Origin: a bacterium HR29
GTDB taxonomy: Bacteria; Chloroflexota; Dehalococcoidia; Tepidiformales; Tepidiformaceae
Direction of reading: 5' to 3'
Assembly (NCBI GenBank): GCA_002898215.1
Contig: BEIF01000004.1
Location: forward strand, 1-64,000
DNA: 64,000 nt
Numbering within the stretch: position 1 is the first letter of the stretch; each line of letters starts with the position of its first letter. Below, piece by piece: positions 28,570 through 36,812 of this stretch. Under the pieces are notes generated by a model. That model saw only the letters and a program-made list of their open reading frames with translations. It was not told where the DNA came from and made no database searches. The translations under genes were made by a program, and so were the position numbers.

Positions 28570-29037
28570 ATACGCCGACGAAGAGCGCTACCCCCAGCTT
28601 GGCGCGCAACCCATCGTCGCATCCCCAGGCTGTGGGACGTCGCCGCCATCCTCGAGGCGAAGCACCGCGCCTTCTACACCGACCCGCCTCCTCCGATGGG
28701 CTCGCGGATTCTGAAGGCGGCACTCGATTGCGGTGACCCGATTTCGGCTGGCGTCGCGGAAGGGCCGACGAACGACCGGCTGGGGAGAAGAGCCCGGCCC
28801 CGTCGTCCCCGATGTGCTGGAGCGACGAGTGCGGGCCGCCGCGCCGCCAGCCGTCCGCAACGTGCGGGCTGCCGACCTCGAACGATGGTGTTGGGCGAAG
28901 GACTCCGCCGGCCTTCGGGCACGGCGGTACTCTCCCACGGTCAGGAGGTGACGCCCATCGTCCGTGACCGGCTGGGGAGCTTCACTCCTTCCGTGTCGGA
29001 AGTCTCCGTGTCGGAGCCCCGACGGCCGCCAGCCTGA
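28570..29037 (+). pseudogene. Decayed HD-domain (HD-GYP/response-regulator type) gene
   Basis: No single frame is intact, but consecutive pieces in shifting frames read as the C-terminal half of an HD-domain signalling protein. One frame gives YPQLGAQPIVA to about 28617. After a shift, RIPRLWDVAAILEAKHRAF and MGSRILKAALDCGD run from 28618. After a second shift, VVPDVLERRVRAAAPPAVRN and VRAADLER follow at about 28802-28884. A third shift restores MVLGEGLRRPSGTAVLSHGQ and EVTPIVRDRL, from 28885 to a TGA at 29035. Intact members have the form HPQLGA-RIPRL, RILKAALD and LAEDLR-SGT-L-SRGQEVTP. The usual receiver half and the catalytic HD region are missing. The family call is from memory of those motifs. 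Confidence 0.7.
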
Positions 29038-29043
29038 GGTCTC

Positions 29044-29559
29044 CTAACCCGCGGATTCTCCCCCCGATGCGCCCGCGCGCTTCCGGGCGATGTACTGCTC
29101 GACGTCGAGGAGTCGGTCCGGCCCCGCGCGGCGGATGACGCCGAGCAGCTCGTCCATCGTTTTCACCTCCTCCACCTGCTCCTCGACGAACCAGCGGAGG
29201 AATTCTTCGGTGCTGTGGTCGCGTTCCTCCCGCGCGAGGTCCACGAGCCGGTGGATCTGGCGGGTGACCTCGAGCTCCCAGTCGAGAGCCTGCTGCACAG
29301 CCGCCTCAGCGGAGGGGAAGGTCGCTGGCGGCGCGGGAATGGTAGGCACCCGGACGTGAGCGCCGGCATCGAGGATGTAGCGGAAGAACTTGATCGCGTG
29401 CTCCCGCTCTTCGTCGGACTGGTGAGCGAAGAACTCCGAGAGCTCCGGGAGCGATTCCCGGTCGAAGTAGCCGGCGATGTTGAGGTACTGGTTCGAGGCC
29501 GCCAGCTCGCGGCCGAGGTGTTCATTCAGCTCCTTCTCCATCCGTTCGCTGATGAGCAC
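29044..29559 (-). CDS. ftn: Bacterial ferritin
   Basis: The 171-residue protein is a non-haem ferritin that oxidises and stores iron in a 24-mer shell. The four-helix bundle carries expected ferroxidase residues: Glu in RELAASNQYLN (about 18), Glu and His in EEREHAIKFFRYI (about 51-54), Glu in DWELEVTRQ (about 94) and Glu/Gln in RWFVEEQVEE (about 127). No bacterioferritin haem methionine pattern is evident. A GTG at 29559 is used; an internal ATG seven codons later is possible. Seven bases separate its end from the HD pseudogene. Confidence 0.92.
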   Translation of the reverse strand: MLISERMEKELNEHLGRELAASNQYLNIAGYFDRESLPELSEFFAHQSDEEREHAIKFFRYILDAGAHVRVPTIPAPPATFPSAEAAVQQALDWELEVTRQIHRLVDLAREERDHSTEEFLRWFVEEQVEEVKTMDELLGVIRRAGPDRLLDVEQYIARKRAGASGGESAG

Positions 29560-29664
29560 GAGCGACCCCCTCTCTGCGGTCGCGCCGGCGCGACGCCCGG
29601 CGCGGCTCCACCCATCGTACCGTCAGGCCGCGTCGGCCGTCACCGCTCCGTGCCGGTCGACCCC

Positions 29665-30654
29665 TCACTGCTCCACGGGGGTATCGGTCCTGTTCCCCCA
29701 CTCAGCCCACGAGCCGTCGTAGAGCCGGTTCCCCTGGCCGTAGCCGATGAGCTTCAGCGTGAACAGGGTGTGGGCCGCGCGCACTCCGGTCTGGCAGTAG
29801 GTAACGATGGTGGAGTCCTTCTTGATGCCAGCCTTCTCGAAGAGGGCGCGGAGTTCGGCCGCCGGCTTCCACACCTTCGGGTCGCTCTCCGTCAACGAGA
29901 GCGTCCAGTCGACGTTGATGGCGTTGGGGATGTGTCCCCCGCGGGCAGCCCGCACGTCGGCTCCCACGTACTCGGCCTGCGAGCGAACATCGAGGAGCAC
30001 GACCTCGCTGTTCGGGTCGGAGGAGTACTCCTTCACCTGCTCGATGCTGCAGATGAGGTTCGGGTCGGGCTTCGGCGTGAAGACGGCGGGGGTGACCGTG
30101 GGGACCTCCTTCGTGACGGGCCGGCCCTCCTTCTCCCATTTCGCCCAACCACCGTTGACGATGCGAACGCGCTCGTGCCCGTAGTAGTTCAGCACCCACC
30201 AGAGGCGCGCTGCCCAGAGGCCGGTCCCCTCGTCGTAGATGATCACCTCGGTATCGGGGCCGACGCCCAGCTCTCCCATCTTCTGGGCGAAGAGCTCCTC
30301 GCGGACGACGTGGAGCTTATCGTCGGGGTCCTTCAGCAGGGTTCGGTCGTACCAAACGGCGCCGGGGAGGTGTCCGGCGTCGTACGCCTGACGCTCGCGA
30401 ATGTCGATGATACGGATGTCGCTCCGACCGAGCTGGCCAGCGAGCCAGTCCGTCTCGGCGAGCAGCTCCGGATGGGCGTACCCTTCGGGTTCGGCTACGG
30501 CGGTTTGCTGTTCGCCTGACGGAGCAGCGGGTGAAGGTGCCTCGTCATCGTCCCCGCCGCAAGCCGCCAGGGCGAACGACAGAGCAGCCAGGAGCACGAC
30601 GATGGCGCCCAACGATCGCTTCGCCTTCGGAAGCGCGGATACAAACACGGCCAT
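29665..30654 (-). CDS. Two-domain rhodanese (sulfurtransferase) lipoprotein
   Basis: The 329-residue protein has a lipoprotein signal (hydrophobic 16-31, lipobox ALAAC near 32), so it is anchored outside the membrane. Two rhodanese domains follow. The first (about 60-180) has YDEGTGLWAARL where the active cysteine would be and is inactive. The second (about 190-329) has the active loop YCQTGVRAAH. It should transfer sulfane sulfur from thiosulfate or a similar donor to an acceptor. It is 11 bases downstream of tusA and in line with the YeeE-like carrier, forming a sulfur-handling operon. Confidence 0.9.
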   Translation of the reverse strand: MAVFVSALPKAKRSLGAIVVLLAALSFALAACGGDDDEAPSPAAPSGEQQTAVAEPEGYAHPELLAETDWLAGQLGRSDIRIIDIRERQAYDAGHLPGAVWYDRTLLKDPDDKLHVVREELFAQKMGELGVGPDTEVIIYDEGTGLWAARLWWVLNYYGHERVRIVNGGWAKWEKEGRPVTKEVPTVTPAVFTPKPDPNLICSIEQVKEYSSDPNSEVVLLDVRSQAEYVGADVRAARGGHIPNAINVDWTLSLTESDPKVWKPAAELRALFEKAGIKKDSTIVTYCQTGVRAAHTLFTLKLIGYGQGNRLYDGSWAEWGNRTDTPVEQ

Positions 30655-30665
30655 CCTCCTTCGGG

Positions 30666-30953
30666 TTAGCTTGCAGTGAGCTCCGCAGCGCGCCGGGAGA
30701 TCTCCTCCAGCGCCTTGCGCGTGTCGATGGGGGCCTCGGCCTTAACGAGCCGGATACGCCAGAGGCCCTTGCCGACGACTTCGATGGTCGATTGGTAGCC
30801 GAGCTTCGCGCCCTCCCAGGGAACGGTGGAGAGGGCAGGGGCGTGGTCGGTGAGGACTTCGAGGGTCTCACCGGGAGGAAGCTTCTGTAGTGCCTGGCGT
30901 GCCTTCATGGCGGGGTACGGGCACATCTCCCCGCGGACGTCGAGTTCCACCAT
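30666..30953 (-). CDS. TusA-family sulfur carrier protein
   Basis: The 95-residue protein has the TusA fold, with the active cysteine in DVRGEMCPYPAMKARQAL (CPYP at about 11-14). Such proteins carry persulfide sulfur in the cytoplasm. The C-terminus is slightly longer than usual. It lies between the YeeE-like membrane protein and the rhodanese lipoprotein on the same strand. YeeE and TusA-like genes are commonly paired, and TusA-like partners are needed for thiosulfate uptake by TsuA in some bacteria. Confidence 0.9.
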   Translation of the reverse strand: MVELDVRGEMCPYPAMKARQALQKLPPGETLEVLTDHAPALSTVPWEGAKLGYQSTIEVVGKGLWRIRLVKAEAPIDTRKALEEISRRAAELTAS

Positions 30954-30992
30954 CTCGATACACCTCCTTCCTCGGTGCTCCTTCGGGTCCGG

Positions 30993-32222
30993 CTAGGGCA
31001 GGCGTTTGATGAGGGCCACGCCGACGGCCGCTCCGAGGAGCAGGCCCGCGCCGAACACCCAGCCGGCCACCGCCAGCGACGGGATGGAGGAGAAGAACGC
31101 CCCGATGGTGCAGCCGATGGCGATCACCGAGGCGTACCCCATGAGCAGCCCGCCGACGGCGGCCTGCGCGAATCGCGAAGGGTTACGGGGCCACCGCAAG
31201 CGGAACTCGCCGGAAAGCCAGGAGGCGCCGAAGGCGCCCATGACGAGCCCCAACACGGTGGCACCGCGAACGGTCATCCAGCCGCCGGACCCCGGCGTGC
31301 AGCCCGCGAGCAAATCGGACCCCTTCAGCGGGAGAGCGGACCGACCGAACCAACCGGCGACGTTGTCGGCCCACAGCGAGAGACCCCCGGTCACGCCGAG
31401 CGGGACCTGGTAGGCCAGGGCGATGATCGAGACCACGGCGAGGGCGATGGCTCCCGTGCGGTAGCTCCAGCCCTGGGGCGACATCACCGCCTGCCAGGCG
31501 CGCTCCAGATGTTCCCGCACGCCCATGGGCGGCAGCGGGGTGGGCGGCGGCACTGCTGGCATACGGGGCGAACGCGACTCCCACCAGAGGACTGCCAGAT
31601 AGGCGATCCCGAGTCCGGCCAGGACGACGAGGACCGAGGGGACGAATCCGAGCTCGGCGGGGAGCCAGAGCGCGCTGCGTTCACGGATGTCGTTGTCGTA
31701 CCACCAGGCCCACGTATGGTTGGCGAGCTCGAGGCCGGCGAGTATGCCGCCCATCGCCACCCAGGAGGCGAGGTACCCCTCGCCCATACGCCACAGAGAG
31801 CCGGAGACGCAGCCGCCGGCGAGCACCATCCCCACCCCGAAGGCGATCCCGCCGACGATGGTTGCGATGCCCACGGGTTGGATATGGGGCCCGTTCGGGT
31901 TTACGCCGAACGACGGGTCGGGAACGAGGCGTGCCTCGAGGGCGGCGAAGCCGACCGTCGCGACCGCCAGTCCAGTGAGGATTGCCCTCAGGAGACGCCC
32001 GTCACCGAGGAGAATGAGGTCGCGAAAGGCGCCGGCGAAGCAGAGCCGGCTGCGCTGGAGGATGACGCCGAAAGCGATTCCGATGAGCCAGTAGGCGCCG
32101 AAGGCGAAGGATTCGGCGTCGAGGAGGGCCCAGCCGACGACCACGCCGACGCCCCACAGCAACGCCCGAAGGGCAGCCGGGGGAATAGTCGGGCGCTTCA
32201 GGGCCTCGGCGACGGTTGCCAC
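30993..32222 (-). CDS. YeeE/YedE family sulfur-compound carrier (TsuA-like)
   Basis: The 409-residue protein has about nine or more hydrophobic helices in two pseudo-repeats. The TsuA-type cysteine sites are visible: QRSRLCFAGAFRDL (about 60), LAGGCVSGSLWRMGEGY (about 130) and AIGCTIGAFFSSIPSL (about 370). In thiosulfate transporters these cysteines relay the ion through the membrane. The product is therefore a likely thiosulfate or persulfide importer. It is the first gene of the carrier-TusA-rhodanese operon. A GTG at 32222 lacks a clear ribosome site, so the exact start is uncertain. Confidence 0.88.
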   Translation of the reverse strand: MATVAEALKRPTIPPAALRALLWGVGVVVGWALLDAESFAFGAYWLIGIAFGVILQRSRLCFAGAFRDLILLGDGRLLRAILTGLAVATVGFAALEARLVPDPSFGVNPNGPHIQPVGIATIVGGIAFGVGMVLAGGCVSGSLWRMGEGYLASWVAMGGILAGLELANHTWAWWYDNDIRERSALWLPAELGFVPSVLVVLAGLGIAYLAVLWWESRSPRMPAVPPPTPLPPMGVREHLERAWQAVMSPQGWSYRTGAIALAVVSIIALAYQVPLGVTGGLSLWADNVAGWFGRSALPLKGSDLLAGCTPGSGGWMTVRGATVLGLVMGAFGASWLSGEFRLRWPRNPSRFAQAAVGGLLMGYASVIAIGCTIGAFFSSIPSLAVAGWVFGAGLLLGAAVGVALIKRLP

Positions 32223-32269
32223 GGAGTAAAGTTTATGAAGTCGCGTGACAATCTCGCCAGTAGCTCGGC

Positions 32270-32345
32270 TGGCGCGGCTGGAGGGATTCGAACCCCCGCC
32301 ACCTGGTTCCGAAGACCAGTGCTCTGTCCGCTGAGCTACAGCCGC
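32270..32345 (-). tRNA. tRNA-Arg (anticodon TCG)
   Basis: The complement folds as a full cloverleaf. The acceptor GCGGCTG/CAGCCGC, D-arm GCTCAGCGGACAGAGC, anticodon arm CTGGT-CTTCGGA-ACCAG, T-arm with TTCGAAT and an encoded CCA end are all present. Anticodon TCG reads CGA, arginine. It is 76 bases long, with TATACT 11 bases upstream. Confidence 0.97.
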
Positions 32346-32356
32346 GCCCTTGAGTC

Positions 32357-32362
32357 AGTATA
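32357..32362 (-). promoter_or_regulatory. -10 box of the tRNA-Arg gene
   Basis: TATACT on the complement lies 11 bases before the mature 5' end. No good -35 is seen at the expected distance. Confidence 0.6.
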
Positions 32363-32369
32363 CCGGCCC

Positions 32370-33590
32370 TCAGCCTAGCGCCCCCTCGGCAGCGAAGGCT
32401 GCGATTTCGTCGTCGGTGAGGCCGGCCTCGCGCAGCACCTCCGCCGTGTGGGCTCCCGGCTCCGGACTCGGCCCGCGCACCCCGACGTCCGCTCCCCAGA
32501 GGCGGAACGGGACGCCCACGGTGCGGAAGACACCGGCCGGGTGCTCGACTTCCGGGAAGGCGCCAAGCGCCTCGAGGCTCGGGTCCCCGACCACATCCGG
32601 CAGCTCTACCATGGGCGCCCAGATCAACCCGTGCCGGTCGAGCCGCTCCGCCCACTCCGCCAGCGTCCGGCGGCGGAACTCCGCCTCGATCATCGCGGCG
32701 AGCTCGGCGCCACGCTCCTGGCGCAGCTTCATGGTTGCGTAGCGGGCGTCGGCCGCCCAGTCGGGACGCTCGAGAGCCGCGCAGAGCTTCGGCCAGTAGG
32801 GGTCGGGCGTCATGTGGACGAGCATGATCCAGCGGCCGTCGGCGGTCGGATACGTGTTGAAGAGCGGGTTGGCAGGGGCGGTTCGGTCGAAGCGGGAGGG
32901 TTGTTGGCCGTCGATGAGCGTCCGCGCGACGTCGCTCGCGATGGTGTAGACGCCCGTCTGCTGCAGCGATACCTCCACGACCGTCCCGCGCCCGGTGCGG
33001 TCGCGAAGGCGCAAGGCGGCCAGGATGGCCGCCAGGGCGTTCATGGCGGTGGTGTGATCCCCCTGGGCGATGCGCGAGATGACTGGCGGGCCCTCGCGAT
33101 GGCCGATGAGCCCCATGATTCCGGCCCGCGCCCAGAAGGCGGCGAAGTCGAATCCCGGCCGTCCGGCCTCCGGGCCACTGAGGCCGTAACCGGTGATGGA
33201 GCACACCACCAGGCGTGGATACGCAGCGAGCAGCTCGGCCGGCGCAAGGCCGTAGCGCTCCAGCCGCGGGCCGAGGAGGTTCGTCAGGAAGACGTCCGCG
33301 CCCGCCAACAATCGACGGAGAAGCTGCTGGCCGGCGGGGGCGCGGAGGTTGATGGTGACGGAGCGTTTGCCGCGGTTCTCCAGCTCGAAGAGGAAGTTCA
33401 CCTTGTACGTCCCCTCGGCGTCGACAGGCACGACGCCGCGCATCACCTCGCCACCCGGAGGCTCCACCTTGATGACGTCCGCCCCGAGGTCGCGGAGGAG
33501 GGCGCCGACGGCCGGGGCGGCCACGTAGTTCGCCGCTTCGATGACGCGGATCCCTTCGAGCGGTGCAGGAGCCTGGAATTCGGGGGACAT
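32370..33590 (-). CDS. CaiB/BaiF family CoA transferase
   Basis: The 406-residue protein is a type III CoA transferase, moving CoA between carboxylic acids. It begins APLEGIRVIEAANYVAAPAVGALLRDLGADVIKVEPPGG, with NLRAPAGQQLLRRLLAGADVFLTNLLGPRLERYGL near 80-115 and ITGYGLSGPEAGRPGFDF near 130. The region that holds the catalytic Asp in formyl-CoA transferase (QDA) reads SLQQTG here, so activity may differ. The ATG at 33590 follows a TACCAT -10 by eight bases. The substrate is unknown. It is divergent from malQ. Confidence 0.85.
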   Translation of the reverse strand: MSPEFQAPAPLEGIRVIEAANYVAAPAVGALLRDLGADVIKVEPPGGEVMRGVVPVDAEGTYKVNFLFELENRGKRSVTINLRAPAGQQLLRRLLAGADVFLTNLLGPRLERYGLAPAELLAAYPRLVVCSITGYGLSGPEAGRPGFDFAAFWARAGIMGLIGHREGPPVISRIAQGDHTTAMNALAAILAALRLRDRTGRGTVVEVSLQQTGVYTIASDVARTLIDGQQPSRFDRTAPANPLFNTYPTADGRWIMLVHMTPDPYWPKLCAALERPDWAADARYATMKLRQERGAELAAMIEAEFRRRTLAEWAERLDRHGLIWAPMVELPDVVGDPSLEALGAFPEVEHPAGVFRTVGVPFRLWGADVGVRGPSPEPGAHTAEVLREAGLTDDEIAAFAAEGALG

Positions 33591-33598
33591 CGCGGCCC

Positions 33599-33604
33599 AT
33601 GGTA
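33599..33604 (-). promoter_or_regulatory. -10 box of the CoA transferase gene, leaderless type
   Basis: TACCAT on the complement is eight bases before the ATG, with no ribosome site. Confidence 0.5.
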
Positions 33605-33636
33605 CGGGGGCGGCTGGCGCAGGCTCCAGGGCGCCG

Positions 33637-33642
33637 TACGAT
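33637..33642 (+). promoter_or_regulatory. -10 box of malQ, leaderless type
   Basis: TACGAT lies six bases before the GTG start of malQ, leaving no room for a Shine-Dalgarno sequence. Confidence 0.55.
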
Positions 33643-33648
33643 GGCGGC

Positions 33649-35145
33649 GTGAGCGTCATCGACCGCCGGCGGGCGGGCATCCTCCTCCACATCAGCTCGC
33701 TTCCCGGTCCGTGGGGAACCGGGGACCTCGGGTCCGAGGCGGAACGCTTCCTGCAGTTCCTCGCCGCCGCCGGCGCGACCCTCTGGCAGATGCTCCCGGT
33801 CGGGCCTCCCGGCTTCGCCGACTCGCCCTACCAGGCACGTTCGTCGTTCGCCGGCAATCCGCTCTTCGTGCCGCTGGAGCTCCTCGCCGAACGTGGCCTC
33901 CTCCGTCGGGAGGAGCTGCCCGAGCCCTTCGCGGACGATGGGTACGCCGACTTCCCGGCAGCGGCGCGGGCGCGCTTCGTGGCGCTGCGGCGGGCGTTCG
34001 AACGGTGGCAGCCCGACGAGGGCTTCGCGGCCTTCCGGGCCGCGACAGCGAGGTGGTTGCCGGAGTACGCCCTCTTCGCCGCGCTCCACGATGCCTTCGG
34101 TCGGCCGTGGTGGGAGTGGCCCCTAGAGCTGGTGCGGCGCGAGCCCGCAGCCCTCGCCGATGCACGCCGGAAGTTCGCCGCGGAGATCGGCTTCCACGAA
34201 GCCGTGCAGTGGTGGTTCTGGCAGCGATGGGACTATCTCCGTCAGGCCGCTCGACGCCTCGGCATCCTCCTCATCGGCGACGTCCCGTTCTACCCCGCGC
34301 TCGACAGCGCCGACGTGTGGGCCCACCAGGAGCTGTTCTGCCTCGACGAACGCGGTCGGCCGACGGAGGTCGCCGGCGTGCCTCCCGACGCCTTTTCGGC
34401 AACCGGTCAGCGCTGGGGGAACCCCGTCTACCGCTGGGAGTCGCACCGCAGCCAGGGGTTCGGATGGTGGGTCGAGCGGCTCGCGTGGAGCGTGCGGGCC
34501 TTCGACGCAGTCCGCATCGACCACTTCCGCGGCTTTGCGGCGGCATGGCACATCCCAGCGTCGGCTCCTACCGCCATCGAGGGGCGTTGGGTGCCGGGGC
34601 CTGGACTGGCGTTCTTCGACCGGGTCAGGGAAGCGCTCGGCGGCTTGCCGTTTATCCTCGAGGACCTGGGGCTCATCACCGAAGACGTGCACGCCCTGCG
34701 GCGAGCGACCGGCTGCCCAGGGATGGCGGTGCTCCAGTTCGCGTTCGACGGCAGCGCGGAGAATCCCTACCTGCCGCACAACCTCGAGCGGAATACCGTC
34801 ATCTACCCCGGCACGCACGACAACGACACGGCGGTCGGTTGGTGGGCGGGCCTCGAGGTGGCGACGAGGGCGCGGGTGCGCCGATACCTGGGCTGCGAGG
34901 TCCGGGACCCGGCCGAAGCGCTTGCCCGTCTGGCTCTCAGCTCGGTGGCGGGATGGGCCCTCATCCCGATGCAGGACGTGCTGCGGCTAGGGAGCGACGC
35001 GCGAATGAACACGCCTGCCCGGCTCGAAGGGAACTGGCGCTGGAGGGCGAGGAGGGAGCAGATGGAGAGCGGCTGGGAGGGGTGGTTCCGAGAGCTCGCC
35101 GAACCCTTCGGCCGGGTTCCCGAGGGCCGTGGCGCGCCCGGCTGA
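33649..35145 (+). CDS. malQ: 4-alpha-glucanotransferase (amylomaltase)
   Basis: The 498-residue GH77 enzyme transfers glucan segments between maltooligosaccharides in glycogen or starch metabolism. Family stretches are RRAGILLHISSLPGPWGTGDLG (about 5-26), LQMLPVGPPGFADSPYQ-type loop, GDVPFYPALDSADVWA, AVRIDHFRGF (catalytic Asp, about 290), EDLG and PGTHDNDTAVGWW. The GTG at 33649 is chosen because upstream residues are unlike the family and a TACGAT -10 lies just before it. It is divergent from the CoA transferase. Confidence 0.95.
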   Translation: MSVIDRRRAGILLHISSLPGPWGTGDLGSEAERFLQFLAAAGATLWQMLPVGPPGFADSPYQARSSFAGNPLFVPLELLAERGLLRREELPEPFADDGYADFPAAARARFVALRRAFERWQPDEGFAAFRAATARWLPEYALFAALHDAFGRPWWEWPLELVRREPAALADARRKFAAEIGFHEAVQWWFWQRWDYLRQAARRLGILLIGDVPFYPALDSADVWAHQELFCLDERGRPTEVAGVPPDAFSATGQRWGNPVYRWESHRSQGFGWWVERLAWSVRAFDAVRIDHFRGFAAAWHIPASAPTAIEGRWVPGPGLAFFDRVREALGGLPFILEDLGLITEDVHALRRATGCPGMAVLQFAFDGSAENPYLPHNLERNTVIYPGTHDNDTAVGWWAGLEVATRARVRRYLGCEVRDPAEALARLALSSVAGWALIPMQDVLRLGSDARMNTPARLEGNWRWRARREQMESGWEGWFRELAEPFGRVPEGRGAPG

Positions 35146-35147
35146 CG

Positions 35148-35153
35148 TATCCT
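35148..35153 (+). promoter_or_regulatory. -10 box of the DinB gene, leaderless type
   Basis: TATCCT is six bases before the ATG at 35160, in the 14-base gap after malQ. Confidence 0.45.
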
Positions 35154-35159
35154 TCGGCC

Positions 35160-35648
35160 ATGGAGCCGACGTTCGCCGCCGCCGTCCGAATCGCCCGCGA
35201 GCTCCTCGAGGAGTTCGCGGAAACCGTGCGCTCGCTGCCGGCCGAGGCGCTGGACTGGCGCCCCGCGCCGGGCGCGAGCTCCGTGGCCCAGCTAGCCGCC
35301 CACGTCGCCAGTTCGACGCCGTTCTGGTTCGCCGCCGCCGTCGGCGAACGGCGGGACATCATCGGCTATCGCCGCGGCGAACGGGAACGCGCCTTCGAAA
35401 CGGCCGGTGTGGCTGCGGACGAGCTCTCCGAGAGGCTTCACGCTGCTGTCCAGGAGCTGGAGCGCTTGGCTGCGCAGGGTCAGCCGCACCACCTCCGCCG
35501 CGTCATCGAGTGGGCGGACGACGACGGCACGGCGCCGGCGCTGACGGGCGCAGAGGCGCTCTTCCGGGCGGTGTCGCACCTCCGGGAGCACCTGGGGCAC
35601 GCCCAGCTCACGCGAGACGTGTGGAACGCAGGGGGCGTCGGGGCATGA
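35160..35648 (+). CDS. DinB-like four-helix protein
   Basis: The 162-residue protein resembles DinB/YfiT-type four-helix bundles: LLEEFAETVRSLPAEALDWRPAPGASSVAQLAAHVASSTPFW (about 15-57) and the final SHLREHLGHAQLTRDVW. The conserved histidines at about 50, 135 and 139 could bind a metal. Members are thiol-dependent transferases or of unknown role. Its TGA overlaps the ribD ATG, so the two are translationally coupled; no functional link to riboflavin is known. Confidence 0.82.
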   Translation: MEPTFAAAVRIARELLEEFAETVRSLPAEALDWRPAPGASSVAQLAAHVASSTPFWFAAAVGERRDIIGYRRGERERAFETAGVAADELSERLHAAVQELERLAAQGQPHHLRRVIEWADDDGTAPALTGAEALFRAVSHLREHLGHAQLTRDVWNAGGVGA

Positions 35649-36760
35649 CCTCGCCGTGGATGAAGCGGGCGCTGGACGCGGCGGCGGCGGCCAGGGGGTT
35701 CACCAGTCCCAACCCGTGGGTCGGGGCGGTCCTCGTGCGCGACGGGAAGCTCCTGGCCGTCGGGGCGACGGCGCCCCCTGGGGGTCCGCATGCCGAAGCG
35801 GCGGCGCTCGCCCTGGCGCCCGGCGAAGGGGCCGACCTGTACATCACTTTGGAGCCGTGCGTGCCCTTTCCAGGAAAGCGAACGCCCTCCTGTGCGGAGC
35901 GCATCGCGGCATCGGGCGTCCGCCGCGTGGTGGTGGCCATGCCGGACCCTGACCCCCACGTGGCCGGGAGGGGGATTGCGCTCATGCGGCAGGCGGGGAT
36001 CGCGGTCGAAGTGGGAGACGGCCAGGCGGAAGCGGTGGAGCTGCTGCGGCCGTACATCAAGCACCGACAGACGGGTATGCCGTACGTCATCCTCAAGTTC
36101 GCGGCGAGCCTCGACGGTCGGATCGCCGCCGCCAGCGGGGATGCCCGGTGGATCACGGGCGAAGCCGCGCGGGAGGCCGCCCATCGCCAGCGGGCGTGGG
36201 TCGACGCCGTGATGGTGGGAGCCGGAACGGTGCTGGCCGATGACCCGGAGCTGACGGCGCGCCCCGGAGGCGCGCCGTGCGAGCGACAGCCGCTCCGCCT
36301 CGTCATCGACGCCCGAGGCAACGTGCCGCCCGGAGCGAGGGTCTTCGCCGCCCCCGGCCGTGCCATGGTGGCGACGACGGTCCGCTCTTCGGCCGCGTGG
36401 CGGCAGTCGCTGGAGGAAGCCGGCGTCGAAGTGTTCGTCTGCCCCGAGGACGGTGAGGGGGAGGTCGACCTCCGCGCGCTTCTCCGAGCGCTGGGCGAGC
36501 GAGGCGTGCTCTCGGTCTGGGCCGAAGGGGGCGCACGGCTGCTCGGCTCGCTCGTGAGCGGGGAGCTGGCCGATGAGCTCTGGGCGTTCGTGGCGCCGAT
36601 CCTCATCGGGGAGCGAGGCGTTCCAGCCGTCGCCTGGCCCGGAGTTGCCAAGGTGAGCGAGGCACCGCGTCTCCGAGCCGTCCGGGTCGAGCGGTTCGGC
36701 GACGACGTGCTCGTCCGGGGAGCGTTCGGCCCCTGGGAGCCGAAGCTCCCCGAGGTCTGA
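35645..36760 (+). CDS. ribD: Bifunctional riboflavin deaminase/reductase RibD
   Basis: The 371-residue enzyme performs the second and third steps of riboflavin synthesis, deamination of the pyrimidine and NADPH reduction of its ribose. The deaminase part has PNPWVGAVLV, the zinc histidine in GPHAEAAAL (about 48) and LEPC...TPSC cysteines (about 75-86). The reductase part has PYVILKFAASLDGRIAAASGDARWITG (about 140-166) and a C-terminal GGARLLGS loop. No ribE, ribA or ribH follows and no FMN riboswitch is seen, so the pathway is scattered. It starts in an ATGA overlap with the DinB gene. Confidence 0.95.
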   Translation: MTSPWMKRALDAAAAARGFTSPNPWVGAVLVRDGKLLAVGATAPPGGPHAEAAALALAPGEGADLYITLEPCVPFPGKRTPSCAERIAASGVRRVVVAMPDPDPHVAGRGIALMRQAGIAVEVGDGQAEAVELLRPYIKHRQTGMPYVILKFAASLDGRIAAASGDARWITGEAAREAAHRQRAWVDAVMVGAGTVLADDPELTARPGGAPCERQPLRLVIDARGNVPPGARVFAAPGRAMVATTVRSSAAWRQSLEEAGVEVFVCPEDGEGEVDLRALLRALGERGVLSVWAEGGARLLGSLVSGELADELWAFVAPILIGERGVPAVAWPGVAKVSEAPRLRAVRVERFGDDVLVRGAFGPWEPKLPEV

Positions 36761-36812
36761 ATTCGGCGGCCCGCCAAGCGTGTACCATAGGGCGAAACAA
36801 ACGGGGGGCACC

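Noticed and set aside
28552-29037. Single 161-residue gene in the YceI-ferritin gap
   Set aside because: The frame is open, but family motifs jump between frames, so a pseudogene explains it better.
32448-35159. Very long plus-strand open frame ending in the DinB protein
   Set aside because: Only the last 162 residues are a real protein; upstream it crosses the CoA transferase antisense and malQ in the wrong frame.
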